From NCBI RefSeq assembly GCF_030160295.1, contig NZ_BSOB01000061.1, positions 186,664 to 250,663 on the forward strand: 64,000 bases of DNA, written 5' to 3'. This DNA comes from Dyella acidisoli. Its GTDB lineage: Bacteria > Pseudomonadota > Gammaproteobacteria > Xanthomonadales > Rhodanobacteraceae. Shown here piece by piece: positions 17,798 through 27,950 of the stretch. How positions within the stretch are numbered: the first letter of the stretch is position 1; each line of letters begins with the position of its first letter. The notes under the pieces are model-generated. The model searched no databases. It saw only the letters and a program-made list of their open reading frames with translations, and was not told the DNA's origin. The position numbers and the translations under genes are program-made.

Positions 17798-18031
17798 GAC
17801 GATTCGATCAGGGCTGGCTAGCACGCCAGGGCGTAGGGAGAGTGCTTTCCCGCACTTTCCGACGCGCCTGGTTCGACTTATGTCGAATGTGGGTCAGCGC
17901 ATCGAGCATGCGAAAAATGCTGGATTTGCGGCTGATTTCCATCGGCTTTGCTAGCGAAGGGATTTCCCGACCTGCTAGTCTGGTTTGAGCATACGAATCG
18001 CATTCAGTCCCCACTCCGGAGAGTCGCACGC

Positions 18032-18661
18032 ATGGCCATGGACCCGATCCAGAACCTCAACCTTGTGCCGATCGTCGTCGAGCAGACCGCTCGCGGTGAG
18101 CGTTCGTATGACATCTACTCACGCTTGCTCAAGGAGCGCGTGATCTTCCTGGTCGGCGAAGTAAACGATCAGGTAGCTAATTTGCTTGTAGCGCAGATGC
18201 TGTTTCTTGAGTCGGAAAATCCCGACAAGGACATCCATCTGTACATCAACAGCCCTGGCGGCGCCGTCACCGCGGGCCTCGCCATCTACGACACCATGCA
18301 GTTCATCAAGCCCGATGTGAGCACCATGTGCGTCGGTCAGGCATGCAGTGCTGCTTCCCTGTTGTTGATGGCCGGCGCCAAGGGCAAACGTTATTCGCTG
18401 CCTAATTCGCGTGTGATGATCCACCAGCCTTCCGGTGGCGCGCGTGGCCAAGCCACGGATATCGAGATCCAGGCTCAGGAAATCCTGTATTTGCGTCGCC
18501 GGCTGAACGATATCTACGTCCAGCACACTGGCCAGCCGCTCGATAGGATCGAACGTGATATGGAGCGTGATCGTTTCATGAGTGCTGACCAGGCCAAGGA
18601 ATACGGTCTGATCGACGCCGTTCTGGACCGTCGCGCCGTCGAAACGGTCAAGTCGGCCTGA
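18032..18661 (+). CDS. clpP: ATP-dependent Clp protease proteolytic subunit
   Basis: 209 residues from the ATG at 18032, preceded by GGAGAG; a longer in-frame reading to 17948 has no family similarity. The catalytic triad is S106 (GQACSAAS), H131 (VMIHQPSGG) and D180 (ERDRF). Other marks are the INSPGG oxyanion region and N-terminal LVPIVVEQT loop. It forms the 14-mer serine protease chamber used with ClpX and, if present, ClpA. clpX begins 106 bases later. Confidence 0.98.
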   Translation: MAMDPIQNLNLVPIVVEQTARGERSYDIYSRLLKERVIFLVGEVNDQVANLLVAQMLFLESENPDKDIHLYINSPGGAVTAGLAIYDTMQFIKPDVSTMCVGQACSAASLLLMAGAKGKRYSLPNSRVMIHQPSGGARGQATDIEIQAQEILYLRRRLNDIYVQHTGQPLDRIERDMERDRFMSADQAKEYGLIDAVLDRRAVETVKSA

Positions 18662-18767
18662 TTTCAGCCGATTCTCCCTCCACAAACGAGGTTCCGCGTC
18701 CGGGTGCGGACTCGGAACCCTGTGCTATTCTCGACCCGTACCGGGATTTTCCAGCAGGATCAAACGA

Positions 18768-20069
18768 ATGACTGACGAGCGGCAGGGCCGTTCCAACGAC
18801 AGCGGCAAGATTCTTTACTGCTCCTTCTGCGGCAAGAGCCAGCACGAGGTGCGCAAGCTGATCGCGGGTCCATCCGTGTTCATCTGCGATGAGTGCGTGG
18901 AGCTGTGCAACGACATCATCCGCGAGGAGCTGGAAGAGAAGGCTGCCTCCGGGCGTAACCAGTTGCCCAAGCCCAAAGAAATCATGGAGACCCTCGATCA
19001 GTACGTGGTCGGGCAGACGCGTGCCAAGAAGGCGTTAGCCGTCGCGGTCTACAACCACTACAAGCGGATGGAATCGCGCCAGCGCAGCGACGACATCGAG
19101 CTGGGCAAGTCCAACATCTTGCTTATCGGACCGACCGGCTCGGGCAAGACGCTGCTGGCCGAAACGCTAGCGCGCCTGCTCAACGTGCCGTTCACCATCG
19201 CCGACGCCACCACGCTGACCGAAGCCGGTTATGTGGGTGAGGACGTCGAAAATATTATCCAGAAGCTGTTGCAGAAGTGCGACTACGACGTCGAAAAGGC
19301 GCAGTCGGGTATCGTCTACATCGATGAGATCGACAAGATTTCGCGTAAGAGCGAAAACCCGTCGATCACGCGCGACGTATCTGGTGAAGGTGTGCAGCAG
19401 GCGCTGCTCAAGCTGATCGAAGGCACGTTGGCTTCTGTGCCGCCGCAGGGTGGTCGTAAGCATCCGCAGCAGGAATTCCTGCAAGTCGACACGAAGAACA
19501 TCCTGTTCATTTGCGGTGGCGCGTTCGCTGGTCTGGAAAAGGTCATCCAGCAGCGCTCCGAAACCATCGGCATCGGCTTTGCCGCCGAAGTGCGTTCGAA
19601 AGAACGTACGGAAAATCTCGGCAAAGTGCTGTCCGAAGTGGAACCGTCGGACTTGGTACGCTTCGGCCTGATTCCGGAATTCGTCGGACGTTTGCCGGTG
19701 GTAGCTACGCTGGATGAGTTGGACGAACCCGCGTTGGTGAAAATCCTTACGGAGCCGCGCAACGCTGTCACCAAACAGTTCCGCAAGCTGTTCGAAATGG
19801 AAGGTGTTGAGCTGGAATTCCGTCCGGAAGCTCTCCAAGCCATCGCTCGCAAGGCTCTCAAGCGCAAGACAGGCGCGCGTGGGCTTCGCACAATCCTCGA
19901 ACAGGTGCTGCTGGATACGATGTACGAGCTTCCTTCATTGGAGCATGTCAGCAAAGTTGTGGTGGATGACGCTGTCATAGAGGGCCAGGCCGAGCCGTAT
20001 CTCATCTATCGCGGTAACTTGCAGCAACAGGCGCGCATCGGTAGCGAAAGCGGCGACGCAGCCGCCTGA
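18768..20069 (+). CDS. clpX: ATP-dependent Clp protease ATP-binding subunit ClpX
   Basis: 433 residues. The N-terminal zinc-binding domain shows CSFCGKS...CDECVELC. The AAA+ module has Walker A GPTGSGKT, the GYVG pore loop, Walker [12 protein letters not shown], the RKH-loop region GGRKHPQQ and the IGF loop (TIGIGFAAE) that docks ClpP. It unfolds ssrA-tagged and other substrates and feeds ClpP. AGGA precedes the ATG. A strong terminator ends the transcript. Confidence 0.98.
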   Translation: MTDERQGRSNDSGKILYCSFCGKSQHEVRKLIAGPSVFICDECVELCNDIIREELEEKAASGRNQLPKPKEIMETLDQYVVGQTRAKKALAVAVYNHYKRMESRQRSDDIELGKSNILLIGPTGSGKTLLAETLARLLNVPFTIADATTLTEAGYVGEDVENIIQKLLQKCDYDVEKAQSGIVYIDEIDKISRKSENPSITRDVSGEGVQQALLKLIEGTLASVPPQGGRKHPQQEFLQVDTKNILFICGGAFAGLEKVIQQRSETIGIGFAAEVRSKERTENLGKVLSEVEPSDLVRFGLIPEFVGRLPVVATLDELDEPALVKILTEPRNAVTKQFRKLFEMEGVELEFRPEALQAIARKALKRKTGARGLRTILEQVLLDTMYELPSLEHVSKVVVDDAVIEGQAEPYLIYRGNLQQQARIGSESGDAAA

Positions 20070-20091
20070 TCTTCGCATTCGTGAGACTTTG

Positions 20092-20129
20092 ACGGCCCCG
20101 GCGGCTTCCGCCGGGGCCGTATGTTTTTT
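20092..20129 (+). terminator. Terminator after clpX
   Basis: A 13-bp perfect GC-rich stem (ACGGCCCCGGCGG and its complement, loop CTT) is followed by ATGTTTTTT. Confidence 0.9.
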
Positions 20130-20337
20130 CCGTTACCTCGCCGGCACTTGTATGCGTTCAGTGATGCCTCCACTTGACGAGTCAGTGGCCTCGGCGCAGT
20201 GTCGGGGTCGTCGACCAAGTGACACAGGATGTGCCGCGCGAATTCGGGCCTGTAACAACCGGATCGGTCGATGCTGAAGAGCGGTCAGGATGGCCGTTTG
20301 AAGATTCCCCAACCTTATTCGCGAGAGACTCCCTGCG

Positions 20338-22848
20338 ATGGCAAAAAGTGCCGCAATCTCCACTGCTACTGGCGCCGCCCTCGATGTACTGCCGGTGCTT
20401 CCACTGCGTGACGTAGTCGTATACCCGCAGATGGTGATTCCGTTGTTTGTGGGGCGCGACAAATCCATGCGTGCGCTGGAACGGGCCATGGAGGGTGAAC
20501 GGCAGATCCTGCTGGTCGCGCAAAAGAGCCCGGATATCGACGATCCGGCTATCAAGGATCTGCATCAGATCGGTACGCTCGCTGGTGTGCTGCAATTGTT
20601 GAAGCTTCCTGATGGCACGGTGAAAGTGCTGGTCGAAGGCCAGGCACGCGTGTCGATTGAGGAATACCAGGACGAGAGCGGCATGCTCACCGCGCGCTCG
20701 CGCGTCATCGAGCCGGTCTACAGCATCAAAGAGCGCGAGTTGGATGTTGTGTCGCGTACGCTCGTGTCGCTGTTCGAACAATTGGTCAAACAGAGCCGCA
20801 AGCTGCCGCCGGAAGTATTGGCGACACTGTCGGGCATTGATGATCCTTCGCGCCTGGCCGATTCCATCGCCGCGCATCTTTCCGTACGCATGGCGGACAA
20901 GCAAAAAGTGCTGGAAACGGCGGATGTCGGTCAGCGCCTTGAGTTACTGATCGGTTTGGTCGACGGCGAAATCGATTTGCAGCAGGTGGAAAAGCGCATC
21001 CGCGGCCGCGTGAAGTCGCAGATGGAAAAGAGCCAGCGCGAGTACTACCTCAATGAGCAGATGAAGGCGATCCAGAAGGAGCTGGGTGAGGGCGAAGAAG
21101 GCCCGAACGAAATCGAGGAACTGCAAAAGAAGATCGAAGATGCTGGTATGCCCAAGCCCGTGCTGGCAAAGGCACGACAGGAATTTGGCAAGCTGCGGCA
21201 GATGTCGCCCATGTCTGCCGAAGCCACGGTGGTGCGCAACTATCTCGACTGGTTGATCGGTGTGCCGTGGAAGAAGCGCAGCAAGGTGCGTAAGGATCTC
21301 GCGCTGGCGCAGCAAGTATTGGATGCAGACCACTTCGGCCTGGAGAAGGTGAAGGAACGCATCCTCGAATACCTCGCGGTGCAGCAGCGCGTCAGCAGCA
21401 TGAAGGGACCGATCCTCTGCCTCGTCGGTCCGCCTGGCGTAGGAAAGACCTCGCTCGGCCAATCGATCGCCAAGGCGACCAACCGAAAATTCGTCCGCAT
21501 GAGCCTTGGTGGCGTGCGCGATGAAGCGGAAATCCGTGGACATCGCCGCACCTACATCGGTTCGATGCCCGGTCGCATCGTGCAGAACATGAACAAGGTC
21601 GGCAGCAAGAATCCGCTCTTCGTGCTGGATGAAATCGACAAGATGTCGATGGATTTCCGTGGCGATCCGTCGTCGGCACTGTTGGAGGTGCTCGATCCTG
21701 AGCAGAACCACACGTTCAACGATCACTATCTGGAAGTTGATCTCGATCTTTCCGAAGTGATGTGGATTGCTACCGCGAATTCGCTGAACATTCCCGGTCC
21801 GCTTTTGGACCGCATGGAAGTTATCCGCATTCCAGGCTATACCGAAGACGAAAAGCTGGGGATCGCGCAAAAATATTTATTGCCCAAGCAGATCAAGGCC
21901 AACGGTTTGAAGCCGGATGAGGTCGCCGTAGACGAAGAGGCAGTGCGCGATATCGTGCGCTACTACACGCGCGAATCGGGTGTGCGCAATCTCGAGCGCG
22001 AAATTTCCAAGATCTGCCGCAAGGTGGTGAAGCAACTCACGCTAGGCGAACTGAAAGAAGGCGCAGAGATAGCCAAGGCCGAGAAGAAAAAAGCAAAAGC
22101 GACAGTGTCCGGCAAGGTGACAGTGAATTCCGACAACCTTGAAAAATATCTCGGCGTGCGTCGTTTCGATTTCGGCCGCAAGGAGCAGCAGAACGAAGTT
22201 GGCCTTGTCACGGGCTTGGCATGGACGCAGGTGGGCGGCGATCTGTTGAGCATCGAAGCATCGATCGTGCCGGGTAAAGGACGACAAGTGCATACCGGCC
22301 AGCTTGGTGATGTGATGAAGGAGTCGATCCAGGCCGCTCTGTCGGTCGTGCGCGCGCGCGCAGATCAGCTTGGTATTGATCCGGATTTCCATGAGAAATT
22401 CGACCTGCACATTCACGTGCCGGAAGGCGCTACACCGAAGGACGGTCCGAGTGCTGGTATTGCGATGTGCACGGCGCTGGTTTCGGCACTCACTAAGGTA
22501 CCCGTGCGCTCCGAAGTGGCCATGACTGGCGAAATCACGTTGCGTGGTCGCGTGTTGCCCATTGGCGGCTTGAAAGAAAAGTTGCTCGCGGCGCATCGCG
22601 GTGGCATCACCACCGTGATCATTCCGGACGAAAACCGCAAAGATCTGGCCGACATTCCGGAAAACATCACCGGTTCGCTGGATATACATCCGGTGCGTTG
22701 GATCGATGAGGTGCTCGACATAGCGCTGGAACGTCCGCTGCAGCCGTTGGTCAAGGAGCAAACAGAAACCACGGCAAAGACTGCCTCAACGAGCGAAACC
22801 GTGCCTCAGCACGAGGATGGGGCCGAAACGCCCGCACGTCCGCACTGA
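20338..22848 (+). CDS. lon: ATP-dependent protease Lon
   Basis: 836 residues. The N-terminal LAN domain starts [22 protein letters not shown]. Walker A is [11 protein letters not shown], Walker B follows at FVLDEIDK, and the C-terminal protease domain has the Ser-Lys dyad: Ser in DGPSAGIAM and Lys in [14 protein letters not shown]. Lon degrades damaged proteins and specific regulators in the cytosol. A hydrophilic, Thr/Glu-rich tail of about 25 residues ends the protein. The gene has its own transcript, being separated from clpX by a terminator. Confidence 0.98.
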   Translation: MAKSAAISTATGAALDVLPVLPLRDVVVYPQMVIPLFVGRDKSMRALERAMEGERQILLVAQKSPDIDDPAIKDLHQIGTLAGVLQLLKLPDGTVKVLVEGQARVSIEEYQDESGMLTARSRVIEPVYSIKERELDVVSRTLVSLFEQLVKQSRKLPPEVLATLSGIDDPSRLADSIAAHLSVRMADKQKVLETADVGQRLELLIGLVDGEIDLQQVEKRIRGRVKSQMEKSQREYYLNEQMKAIQKELGEGEEGPNEIEELQKKIEDAGMPKPVLAKARQEFGKLRQMSPMSAEATVVRNYLDWLIGVPWKKRSKVRKDLALAQQVLDADHFGLEKVKERILEYLAVQQRVSSMKGPILCLVGPPGVGKTSLGQSIAKATNRKFVRMSLGGVRDEAEIRGHRRTYIGSMPGRIVQNMNKVGSKNPLFVLDEIDKMSMDFRGDPSSALLEVLDPEQNHTFNDHYLEVDLDLSEVMWIATANSLNIPGPLLDRMEVIRIPGYTEDEKLGIAQKYLLPKQIKANGLKPDEVAVDEEAVRDIVRYYTRESGVRNLEREISKICRKVVKQLTLGELKEGAEIAKAEKKKAKATVSGKVTVNSDNLEKYLGVRRFDFGRKEQQNEVGLVTGLAWTQVGGDLLSIEASIVPGKGRQVHTGQLGDVMKESIQAALSVVRARADQLGIDPDFHEKFDLHIHVPEGATPKDGPSAGIAMCTALVSALTKVPVRSEVAMTGEITLRGRVLPIGGLKEKLLAAHRGGITTVIIPDENRKDLADIPENITGSLDIHPVRWIDEVLDIALERPLQPLVKEQTETTAKTASTSETVPQHEDGAETPARPH

Positions 22849-22871
22849 TTCATCGTTGCATTGAACCTTGC

Positions 22872-22907
22872 GACAGGCGACACACATCATGTGTCGCCTG
22901 TCTTTTC
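22872..22907 (+). terminator. Terminator after lon
   Basis: A 13-bp perfect stem (GACAGGCGACACA and its complement, loop CATCA) is followed by TTTTCTT, 24 bases after the lon stop. Confidence 0.9.
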
Positions 22908-23002
22908 TTGTGACCAACGTTTCTGGATGACCTTTGCTTAGCTTCTGGCCGTGCGCGAATGCGCGCTGCTGAATATCCCGCAATGCGTTGGTATAGCTTG
23001 TA

Positions 23003-23031
23003 TTGCGGACCCTTGGGGGCGCTGGTATAAA
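23003..23031 (+). promoter_or_regulatory. Promoter of hupB
   Basis: -35 TTGCGG (23003-23008) and -10 TATAAA (23026-23031), spacing 17. It is about 145 bases upstream of hupB and the only promoter-like pair between the lon terminator and hupB. The resulting leader is long. Confidence 0.6.
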
Positions 23032-23175
23032 GGCTCACCGCCATCCTGGGCCTCAAGCCATACACAGCGATGCGGGTCTGCGAGGCCGCGCCCTGCACGA
23101 TTCCGATGATCCTTTCCCGCGTTGTCCCATCCCAACCGTTCCGCGGGCCGAATACCTGTTTAAGGGAGTAACTCA

Positions 23176-23448
23176 ATGAATAAAACCGATCTGATCAATG
23201 CCGTTGCCGAAAAAGCCGAACTGACCAAGGCTGACGCAGGCCGTGCGCTCGAAGCGTTCTTCGAGACCGTGCAGAAGGCTCTGCAGAACGGCGACGACGT
23301 CGCGGTCGTCGGCTTTGGCACCTTCACTGTGCGCAGCCGCGCCGCTCGTACCGGCCGCAATCCCCGTACGAACGAGGAGATCAAGATCGCGGCATCCAAA
23401 GTCCCGGCCTTCAAGGCTGGTAAGACGCTCAAGGACGCCCTAAACTAA
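23176..23448 (+). CDS. hupB: DNA-binding protein HU
   Basis: 90 residues, the standard HU length. Starts [21 protein letters not shown]; the GFGTFTVR and [12 protein letters not shown] motifs include the Pro at the tip of the beta arm that intercalates DNA. HU is a nucleoid protein that bends DNA. It lies between lon and ppiD as in E. coli. Two tRNA genes follow immediately and are probably in the same transcript. Confidence 0.98.
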   Translation: MNKTDLINAVAEKAELTKADAGRALEAFFETVQKALQNGDDVAVVGFGTFTVRSRAARTGRNPRTNEEIKIAASKVPAFKAGKTLKDALN

Positions 23449-23465
23449 GCGGCCCGATAGGGTCC

Positions 23466-23540
23466 GGGTGCTTAGCTCAGCGGTAGAGCGTCGCCCTTAC
23501 AAGGCGAGGGTCGTAGGTTCGATCCCTACAGCACCCACCA
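23466..23540 (+). tRNA. tRNA-Val (TAC)
   Basis: 75 nt, CCA encoded. Acceptor GGGTGCT/AGCACCC. The anticodon arm TCGCC-CTTACAA-GGCGA gives TAC. It starts 17 bases after the hupB stop without its own promoter. Confidence 0.97.
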
Positions 23541-23547
23541 GTAATGT

Positions 23548-23624
23548 GGAGCGGTAGTTCAGTCGGTTAGAATGCTGGCCTGTCACGCCGGAGGTCGCGG
23601 GTTCGAGTCCCGTCCGCTCCGCCA
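23548..23624 (+). tRNA. tRNA-Asp (GTC), first copy
   Basis: 77 nt, CCA encoded. Acceptor GGAGCGG/CCGCTCC. The anticodon arm CTGGC-CTGTCAC-GCCGG gives GTC. An apparently identical copy lies at 36265-36341 on the other strand. Confidence 0.97.
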
Positions 23625-23631
23625 CGGTTTG

Positions 23632-23662
23632 CAAGGGCGCCCCCGTGGCGCCCTTGTTGTTT
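23632..23662 (+). terminator. Terminator after tRNA-Asp
   Basis: A 10-bp stem CAAGGGCGCC/GGCGCCCTTG with loop CCCGT is followed by TTGTTTA. It probably ends the hupB-tRNA transcript. Confidence 0.7.
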
Positions 23663-23706
23663 AAGTTACGCGCGGCAACGCGCATACATCATTGCGGAAA
23701 GAATCC

Positions 23707-25623
23707 ATGCTGCAGTCATTACGCGACAAGATGCAAGGATGGCCGGCGATAGTCGTGCTGGGGGTTGCCGTATTTGCGATGTCGTTCTTCGGCATTGAAG
23801 GCTACTTCAGTTCACACGTTGAAGACTTCGTCGCCAAGATTGGCAAACGCGAAGTCAGCCAGCAGCAGTTCCAAGATACGATCAACCGCATTCGTCAGCA
23901 GCAGCGCGCGCAAATGGGCGACCAATTTGACGCGAGCCTGTTCGACAAGCCCGAATTCAAGCAGCAGGTGCTGGACGAGCTAGTCAGTCAACAGTTGCTG
24001 CTGCAGGCCAATGAAGACCTTGGCATGCGCGTCTCCGACCAAGCGCTGCGCGACGCGATTGCTGCACAGCCGGCGTTCCAGGTTGACGGCAAATTCGATC
24101 CCAACATGTACCGTGCGCAGCTTGCTGGAGCCGGCATCTCGCCGCAGATGTACCAGGATAATTTGCGCACCTCGATGGAAGGCAGTCTGCTGTCTGATGC
24201 GATCAGCGGCAGCACGATCGTGACGCCCGCGGACATCGAGCGTTACCTGGAGCTAAGGCTTCAGCGCAGGGACATCCGCTATTTCATCCTGCCGCGCCCC
24301 GCGCCGGAGGATAGCCAGGTAACTGACGCGCAAGTGCAAGATTACTACAAGGCACATCAAGCGGATTTCATGAATCCGGAACAGGTGTCGTTGAAGTACG
24401 TCGAAGTGAACGGCGCAGATCTGAAGGCGGATACGCAGCCCTCTGAAGACGATCTGAAAAAGCGTTATCAGAACGAGCTCGCTCGCTTCGGTATGCCGGA
24501 AGAGCGAGAGGTTTCGCACATCCTGATCAATGTGCCGAAGAACGCAACGCCTGCACAGCAGAAGACCGCGCTGGAGAAGGCCGAAAAGATCGCCGCCGAA
24601 GTGACGCCGGCTAATTTCGCCAAACTCGCACAGCAGGATTCGGACGACTTGGGTTCGAAGCTGCAGGGCGGCGACTTGGGCTGGCTGCAGAAAGGTGTAA
24701 CCAACGCCGCTTTCGATTCGGCCATGTTCGCGTTGCAGAAAGGGCAGGTCTCCAAGCCTGTTCTGTCCGACGAGGGCTATCACATCATCTATCTGCGTGA
24801 CTTGCGCAGTGGTCAGACCAAGCCGTTCGAACAAGTGCGCGATCAGTTGCTGAAAGAAGCCACGACTGGCGAACTCGACCGCGTTTACAACGAAACCGCG
24901 GGTAAGATGACTGACCTGACCTCGCAGAATCCTGGTTCGTTGGAACCGGCAGCGAAGGCACTGAATCTGCAGATCAAGGAGGCGCCGCTGTTTGGCCGTG
25001 AAGGCGGTCAGGGCATTGCCTCCAATCCCAAGTTGGTTGCTGCTGCGTTTTCCAATGACGTGCTCGTCGCGGGTAACAATTCCACATTAATCAACCTCGG
25101 CAAGAATGATTCCGTCGTAGTGCGCGTGGACAAGCACGTGCCAGCGTCGGTCAAGCCAGTTGCCGAAGTCCATGACGCGATCGTGCAGAAGATTCTCGAT
25201 CAGCGCATTGCTGACGCGGCAAGCAAGAAAGCTGAGGTGCTGGTGCAGCGCCTGAGCAAGGGCGAGGACCTCGTTGCGTTGGCCAAGGCCGAACACGCCG
25301 ACCTGCAGAGCGTGAACCAGGCGCAGCGCGTGCAACAGCAGGGCCAGAATGTGCCGCAACCGGTGCTGACGCAAGCGTTCAAGACACCGCATCCCGCCGC
25401 TGATGGCAAGCCGCAGTACGCCAATGTCGCGCTGGATCACGGCACATACGCCATCCTGGCCGTGGACAAAGTCGAAGCTGGGGACCTTTCCAAGATGACC
25501 GCAGATGATCGCCAACAGCTCTATCGCCAGATGGTGCAGGTGTACGGCGGCATGGAGGCGCAAGGTTTGGTCGACATGCTCAAGGCGAAAGCCAAGGTCG
25601 AGATTGCCAAAGAGCGCATGTAA
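23707..25623 (+). CDS. ppiD: Periplasmic folding chaperone PpiD
   Basis: ATG at 23707 with GGAAAG upstream; a TTG 15 bases earlier is less likely. 638 residues: an N-terminal membrane anchor (about 12-32, W-P-A-I-V-V-L-G-V-A-V-F), then SurA-like N-terminal helices, a parvulin domain at about 255-360 (REVSHILI, GGDLGWLQKG, FDSAMFALQKGQVSKPV, GYHIIYL) and a second helical region. It is anchored in the inner membrane and helps proteins leaving the Sec translocon. The location after hupB is conserved in gammaproteobacteria. Confidence 0.95.
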   Translation: MLQSLRDKMQGWPAIVVLGVAVFAMSFFGIEGYFSSHVEDFVAKIGKREVSQQQFQDTINRIRQQQRAQMGDQFDASLFDKPEFKQQVLDELVSQQLLLQANEDLGMRVSDQALRDAIAAQPAFQVDGKFDPNMYRAQLAGAGISPQMYQDNLRTSMEGSLLSDAISGSTIVTPADIERYLELRLQRRDIRYFILPRPAPEDSQVTDAQVQDYYKAHQADFMNPEQVSLKYVEVNGADLKADTQPSEDDLKKRYQNELARFGMPEEREVSHILINVPKNATPAQQKTALEKAEKIAAEVTPANFAKLAQQDSDDLGSKLQGGDLGWLQKGVTNAAFDSAMFALQKGQVSKPVLSDEGYHIIYLRDLRSGQTKPFEQVRDQLLKEATTGELDRVYNETAGKMTDLTSQNPGSLEPAAKALNLQIKEAPLFGREGGQGIASNPKLVAAAFSNDVLVAGNNSTLINLGKNDSVVVRVDKHVPASVKPVAEVHDAIVQKILDQRIADAASKKAEVLVQRLSKGEDLVALAKAEHADLQSVNQAQRVQQQGQNVPQPVLTQAFKTPHPAADGKPQYANVALDHGTYAILAVDKVEAGDLSKMTADDRQQLYRQMVQVYGGMEAQGLVDMLKAKAKVEIAKERM

Positions 25624-25650
25624 TCAAGTGCAGGCGATCTTGCGAAAAGA

Positions 25651-25678
25651 AAAGGCGGCTCGAAAGGGCCGCCTTTTT
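25651..25678 (+). terminator. Terminator after ppiD
   Basis: AAAGGCGGC and GGCCGCCTTTTT flank a CGAAAG loop 28 bases after the ppiD stop. Confidence 0.85.
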
Positions 25679-25698
25679 CGTTGAATGATTTGCAAGAA

Positions 25699-25839
25699 TT
25701 AAACGCCGGTCACGCCCAGGATGTTGTAGTCACATCCGCATAAGCGATTTCACCGGTGATACCCGATGCAAGATCAAGATCGGAGGACAGGAATACCTCA
25801 GACATTGACAACCTCGTCGACCGTCACGCTTTGGAGAAG
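25699..25839 (-). pseudogene. Remnant of fabI (enoyl-ACP reductase), C-terminal end only
   Basis: Read on the minus strand from 25839, three frames in turn give SVTVDEVVNV, then VFLSSDLDLASGITGEIAYAD, then YNILGVTGV and a TAA stop at 25699-25701. This is the tail of an NADH enoyl-ACP reductase of the FabI family (V-x-x-E-E-V-G-N, SDLASGITGE, Y-V-D-x-G-Y-N-I). It is broken by at least two frameshifts, an in-frame TGA and a small internal repeat (DL-DL). Nothing FabI-like is seen upstream of 25839, so the 5' part is lost. It lies between the convergent ppiD and mltD genes. Confidence 0.65.
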
Positions 25840-25908
25840 CGATGGGTGCTAATCCACACGGTCGGGCATCGATTGTTCCGCTGCAGCTGGCGACGCTGGC
25901 ACCAGGCC

Positions 25909-27153
25909 TTAACGTTTGTCAGGCGAATCGAGCTTGATTACCTGGCCGGGCTTCAACGCTTTGCCGTGCAAATGATTCAGACGCTCAAGCGTACTTACGC
26001 TCGTGGAATAACTGCGCGCGATCTGCCACAAGCTTTCGCCGGGCTTCACGACGTGGGTTCTTGCTCGTTGTGGCTTGTCGGCTTCGTCTTGCGAGTTGCT
26101 TTCAGGCTGATCTACATAGATGGCCGGTAACGGAGATCGGGCAGACATGCTGGCTGTCATGTCCTGATCGTTGGCAATTTGCATGGCGTTGCGCAGCTGT
26201 TCGGCATTGCGATGCGGCATCAATAGATGCCCAGGACCGTTCATGACTAGAAAGTTGTTTTGCAGGGCTGGATTCAGACGCCTGAGGTCGTCAGTTTCCA
26301 TACCCGCGTGACCCGCGGCAGTGGTCAGCGTCATGCTGCGGTTGACCTCTACCGTTTCCAGATGCTGATCGGCAGGCAACGTGGGCAATTCGACATTGAA
26401 GCGCGAGGGATCGCGCACCACGCAGGAAATGGCCAGCAACTTGGTGAGATGTTCGCGTGTAATGCGAGGTACCTGCAGCTTTGGAATGGCTGGCTCATCC
26501 GGCGGCAAGCCATGCTGCTGCACTAGTCGCTGCACACCGAATTCGCCGCGATTGTATGCGTAATCGACCAGGCGCCAATCATGCAGCTCGCTGTGATAGT
26601 CGTGCAACATGCGCATCACGCCGTCGGTCGAAGCGGATGTATCCAACCGACCGTCGTAACTGTGATCCACATGCAGCCCCATCACACGCGCCGTGCTTTG
26701 CACGAGTTGCCACATGCCGGCGGGCAAATTGCGGTGGCCGGGTACGGGCCGATATTGGCTTTCTACCCATGGCAGCAGCACGAATTCACCGGCCACATCG
26801 TACTTTTCGGCGGCCTGCTGCACGTAAACGATCTGTGGCAGGGCATCGCTCATTTGCGCTTCGAAGCGTTGTGGGTTTTGCGTGTAGCGGTGTGCCCACA
26901 CCATGATCTGTGGATCCGCATCGCAGTCCGACATGGCGAAGCTGTCGCGCAGTTTGTCCCACACGTTCGCCGTAGTGATCTCAGGAGTGGTCTGCGGTGC
27001 AGGCACTTGCGGTGAGGGCAGGGACGTCGAGGGTGTGGGAACCGGTGGCGGCGTAATGGCCGGAACGTGTGCCGACTTGTTCGCAGGAGGTGTGGCGCAC
27101 GCAGCAAGCAGCGACGTCAGTGCAACGGGTAGCAGTCGTCGTACGTAACTCAT
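25909..27153 (-). CDS. mltD: Membrane-bound lytic murein transglycosylase, MltD type, with LysM
   Basis: Start at the ATG at 27153, which overlaps the gloB stop (ATGA). 414 residues. The signal peptide ends in a lipobox L-A-A-C (about residue 19), followed by a Pro-rich linker. The catalytic SLT domain spans about 75-240, with Glu in PWVESQYRP, then AGMWQLVQSTARVMGL and YAYNRGEFG. A LysM peptidoglycan-binding domain ends the protein (HVVKPGESLWQIARSYSTSVSTLERLN). It cleaves murein glycan strands from the outer membrane. The gloB-mltD pairing matches E. coli. E. coli MltD has two LysM modules; here one is clear and the middle region may hold a degenerate one. Confidence 0.9.
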   Translation of the reverse strand: MSYVRRLLPVALTSLLAACATPPANKSAHVPAITPPPVPTPSTSLPSPQVPAPQTTPEITTANVWDKLRDSFAMSDCDADPQIMVWAHRYTQNPQRFEAQMSDALPQIVYVQQAAEKYDVAGEFVLLPWVESQYRPVPGHRNLPAGMWQLVQSTARVMGLHVDHSYDGRLDTSASTDGVMRMLHDYHSELHDWRLVDYAYNRGEFGVQRLVQQHGLPPDEPAIPKLQVPRITREHLTKLLAISCVVRDPSRFNVELPTLPADQHLETVEVNRSMTLTTAAGHAGMETDDLRRLNPALQNNFLVMNGPGHLLMPHRNAEQLRNAMQIANDQDMTASMSARSPLPAIYVDQPESNSQDEADKPQRARTHVVKPGESLWQIARSYSTSVSTLERLNHLHGKALKPGQVIKLDSPDKR

Positions 27154-27950
27154 GCGCGGAACACATCCTTGGCAGAGCGCAACGCAGCGAAGCGGGCAAC
27201 TGGATCGTTGGCAGCACCATGCTGGCGGCACCATTCGATGACGCTTTCGCTGTTGACGCGCAGGAAAGGATTGCAGGCCAATTCGCTCGATAGTGTGGCC
27301 GGCACGCTTGGTTGATGATTCGCACGCAGGCGGGCGACTTCGTCCACCCGCTGCTTGAGCGCCGCATTGTTGGGTTCTACGGACTGTGCGAAGCGGCCAT
27401 TGGCGGAGGTGTACTCATGCGCGCAGCAGACCAGCAGATCACCGGGCAATGAGGCAATGCGCTGCAGCGAGGAGAGCATCTGAGTGGGCGTGCCTTCGAA
27501 CAGCCGACCGCAGCCCAGGCTGAACAGTGTGTCGCCACAAAGCAGTACACCTTCGCCAACATAAGCGATATGGCTGAGCGTATGCCCCGGCACAGCCATG
27601 ACTTGGAAGCGCGCGGAAGGTTGACCGAGCACCACAGTGCCGCCGTCTTGTACGCGATGTGTGGCTATCGCAATGCGCGCATCGTCGGGTGCGTAGACGG
27701 GCACGTCGTACATGTCGCGCAGCCTGCCCGCACCACCAATATGGTCGTCATGATGATGCGTTAGCAGGATCGCGCACAGCTTGAGCTTGCGAGCGTGCAG
27801 GGCGGATTCGACCGGCGAGGCTTCGCCGGGGTCGACGACGATGGCATGGCCGCTGTCGTCGTGCAGCAGCCAGATGTAGTTGTCGGCAAGCGCCGGTAAC
27901 GGTACGACGTGCAAGGGCGATCTCCGCTCTGTTGCGGACGGCTGGTTCAT
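27150..27950 (-). CDS. gloB: Hydroxyacylglutathione hydrolase (glyoxalase II)
   Basis: 266 residues, slightly longer than the usual 250-258 through an N-terminal extension. The metallo-beta-lactamase motif HxHxDH is H65-H67-D69-H70, followed by GHTLSHIAYV, GDTLFSLGCGR and AHEYTSAN. It hydrolyses S-lactoylglutathione to lactate and glutathione in methylglyoxal detoxification, in the cytosol. It is upstream of and coupled to mltD, and divergent from the methyltransferase gene. Confidence 0.95.
   Translation of the reverse strand: MNQPSATERRSPLHVVPLPALADNYIWLLHDDSGHAIVVDPGEASPVESALHARKLKLCAILLTHHHDDHIGGAGRLRDMYDVPVYAPDDARIAIATHRVQDGGTVVLGQPSARFQVMAVPGHTLSHIAYVGEGVLLCGDTLFSLGCGRLFEGTPTQMLSSLQRIASLPGDLLVCCAHEYTSANGRFAQSVEPNNAALKQRVDEVARLRANHQPSVPATLSSELACNPFLRVNSESVIEWCRQHGAANDPVARFAALRSAKDVFRA

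Noticed and set aside
17820-17860. Hairpin GGAGAGTGC/GCACTTTCC as a tig terminator
   Set aside because: The stem is imperfect and no T run follows; it may only be a processing structure.
20273-20314. Heat-shock (sigma-32) promoter before lon
   Set aside because: A CCCCAA box is present near 20309 but no CTTGAA-like -35 lies at a proper distance.
22850-23176. 108-residue minus-strand frame between lon and hupB
   Set aside because: It covers the lon terminator and the hupB promoter and leader, with no ribosome site or recognisable motif.
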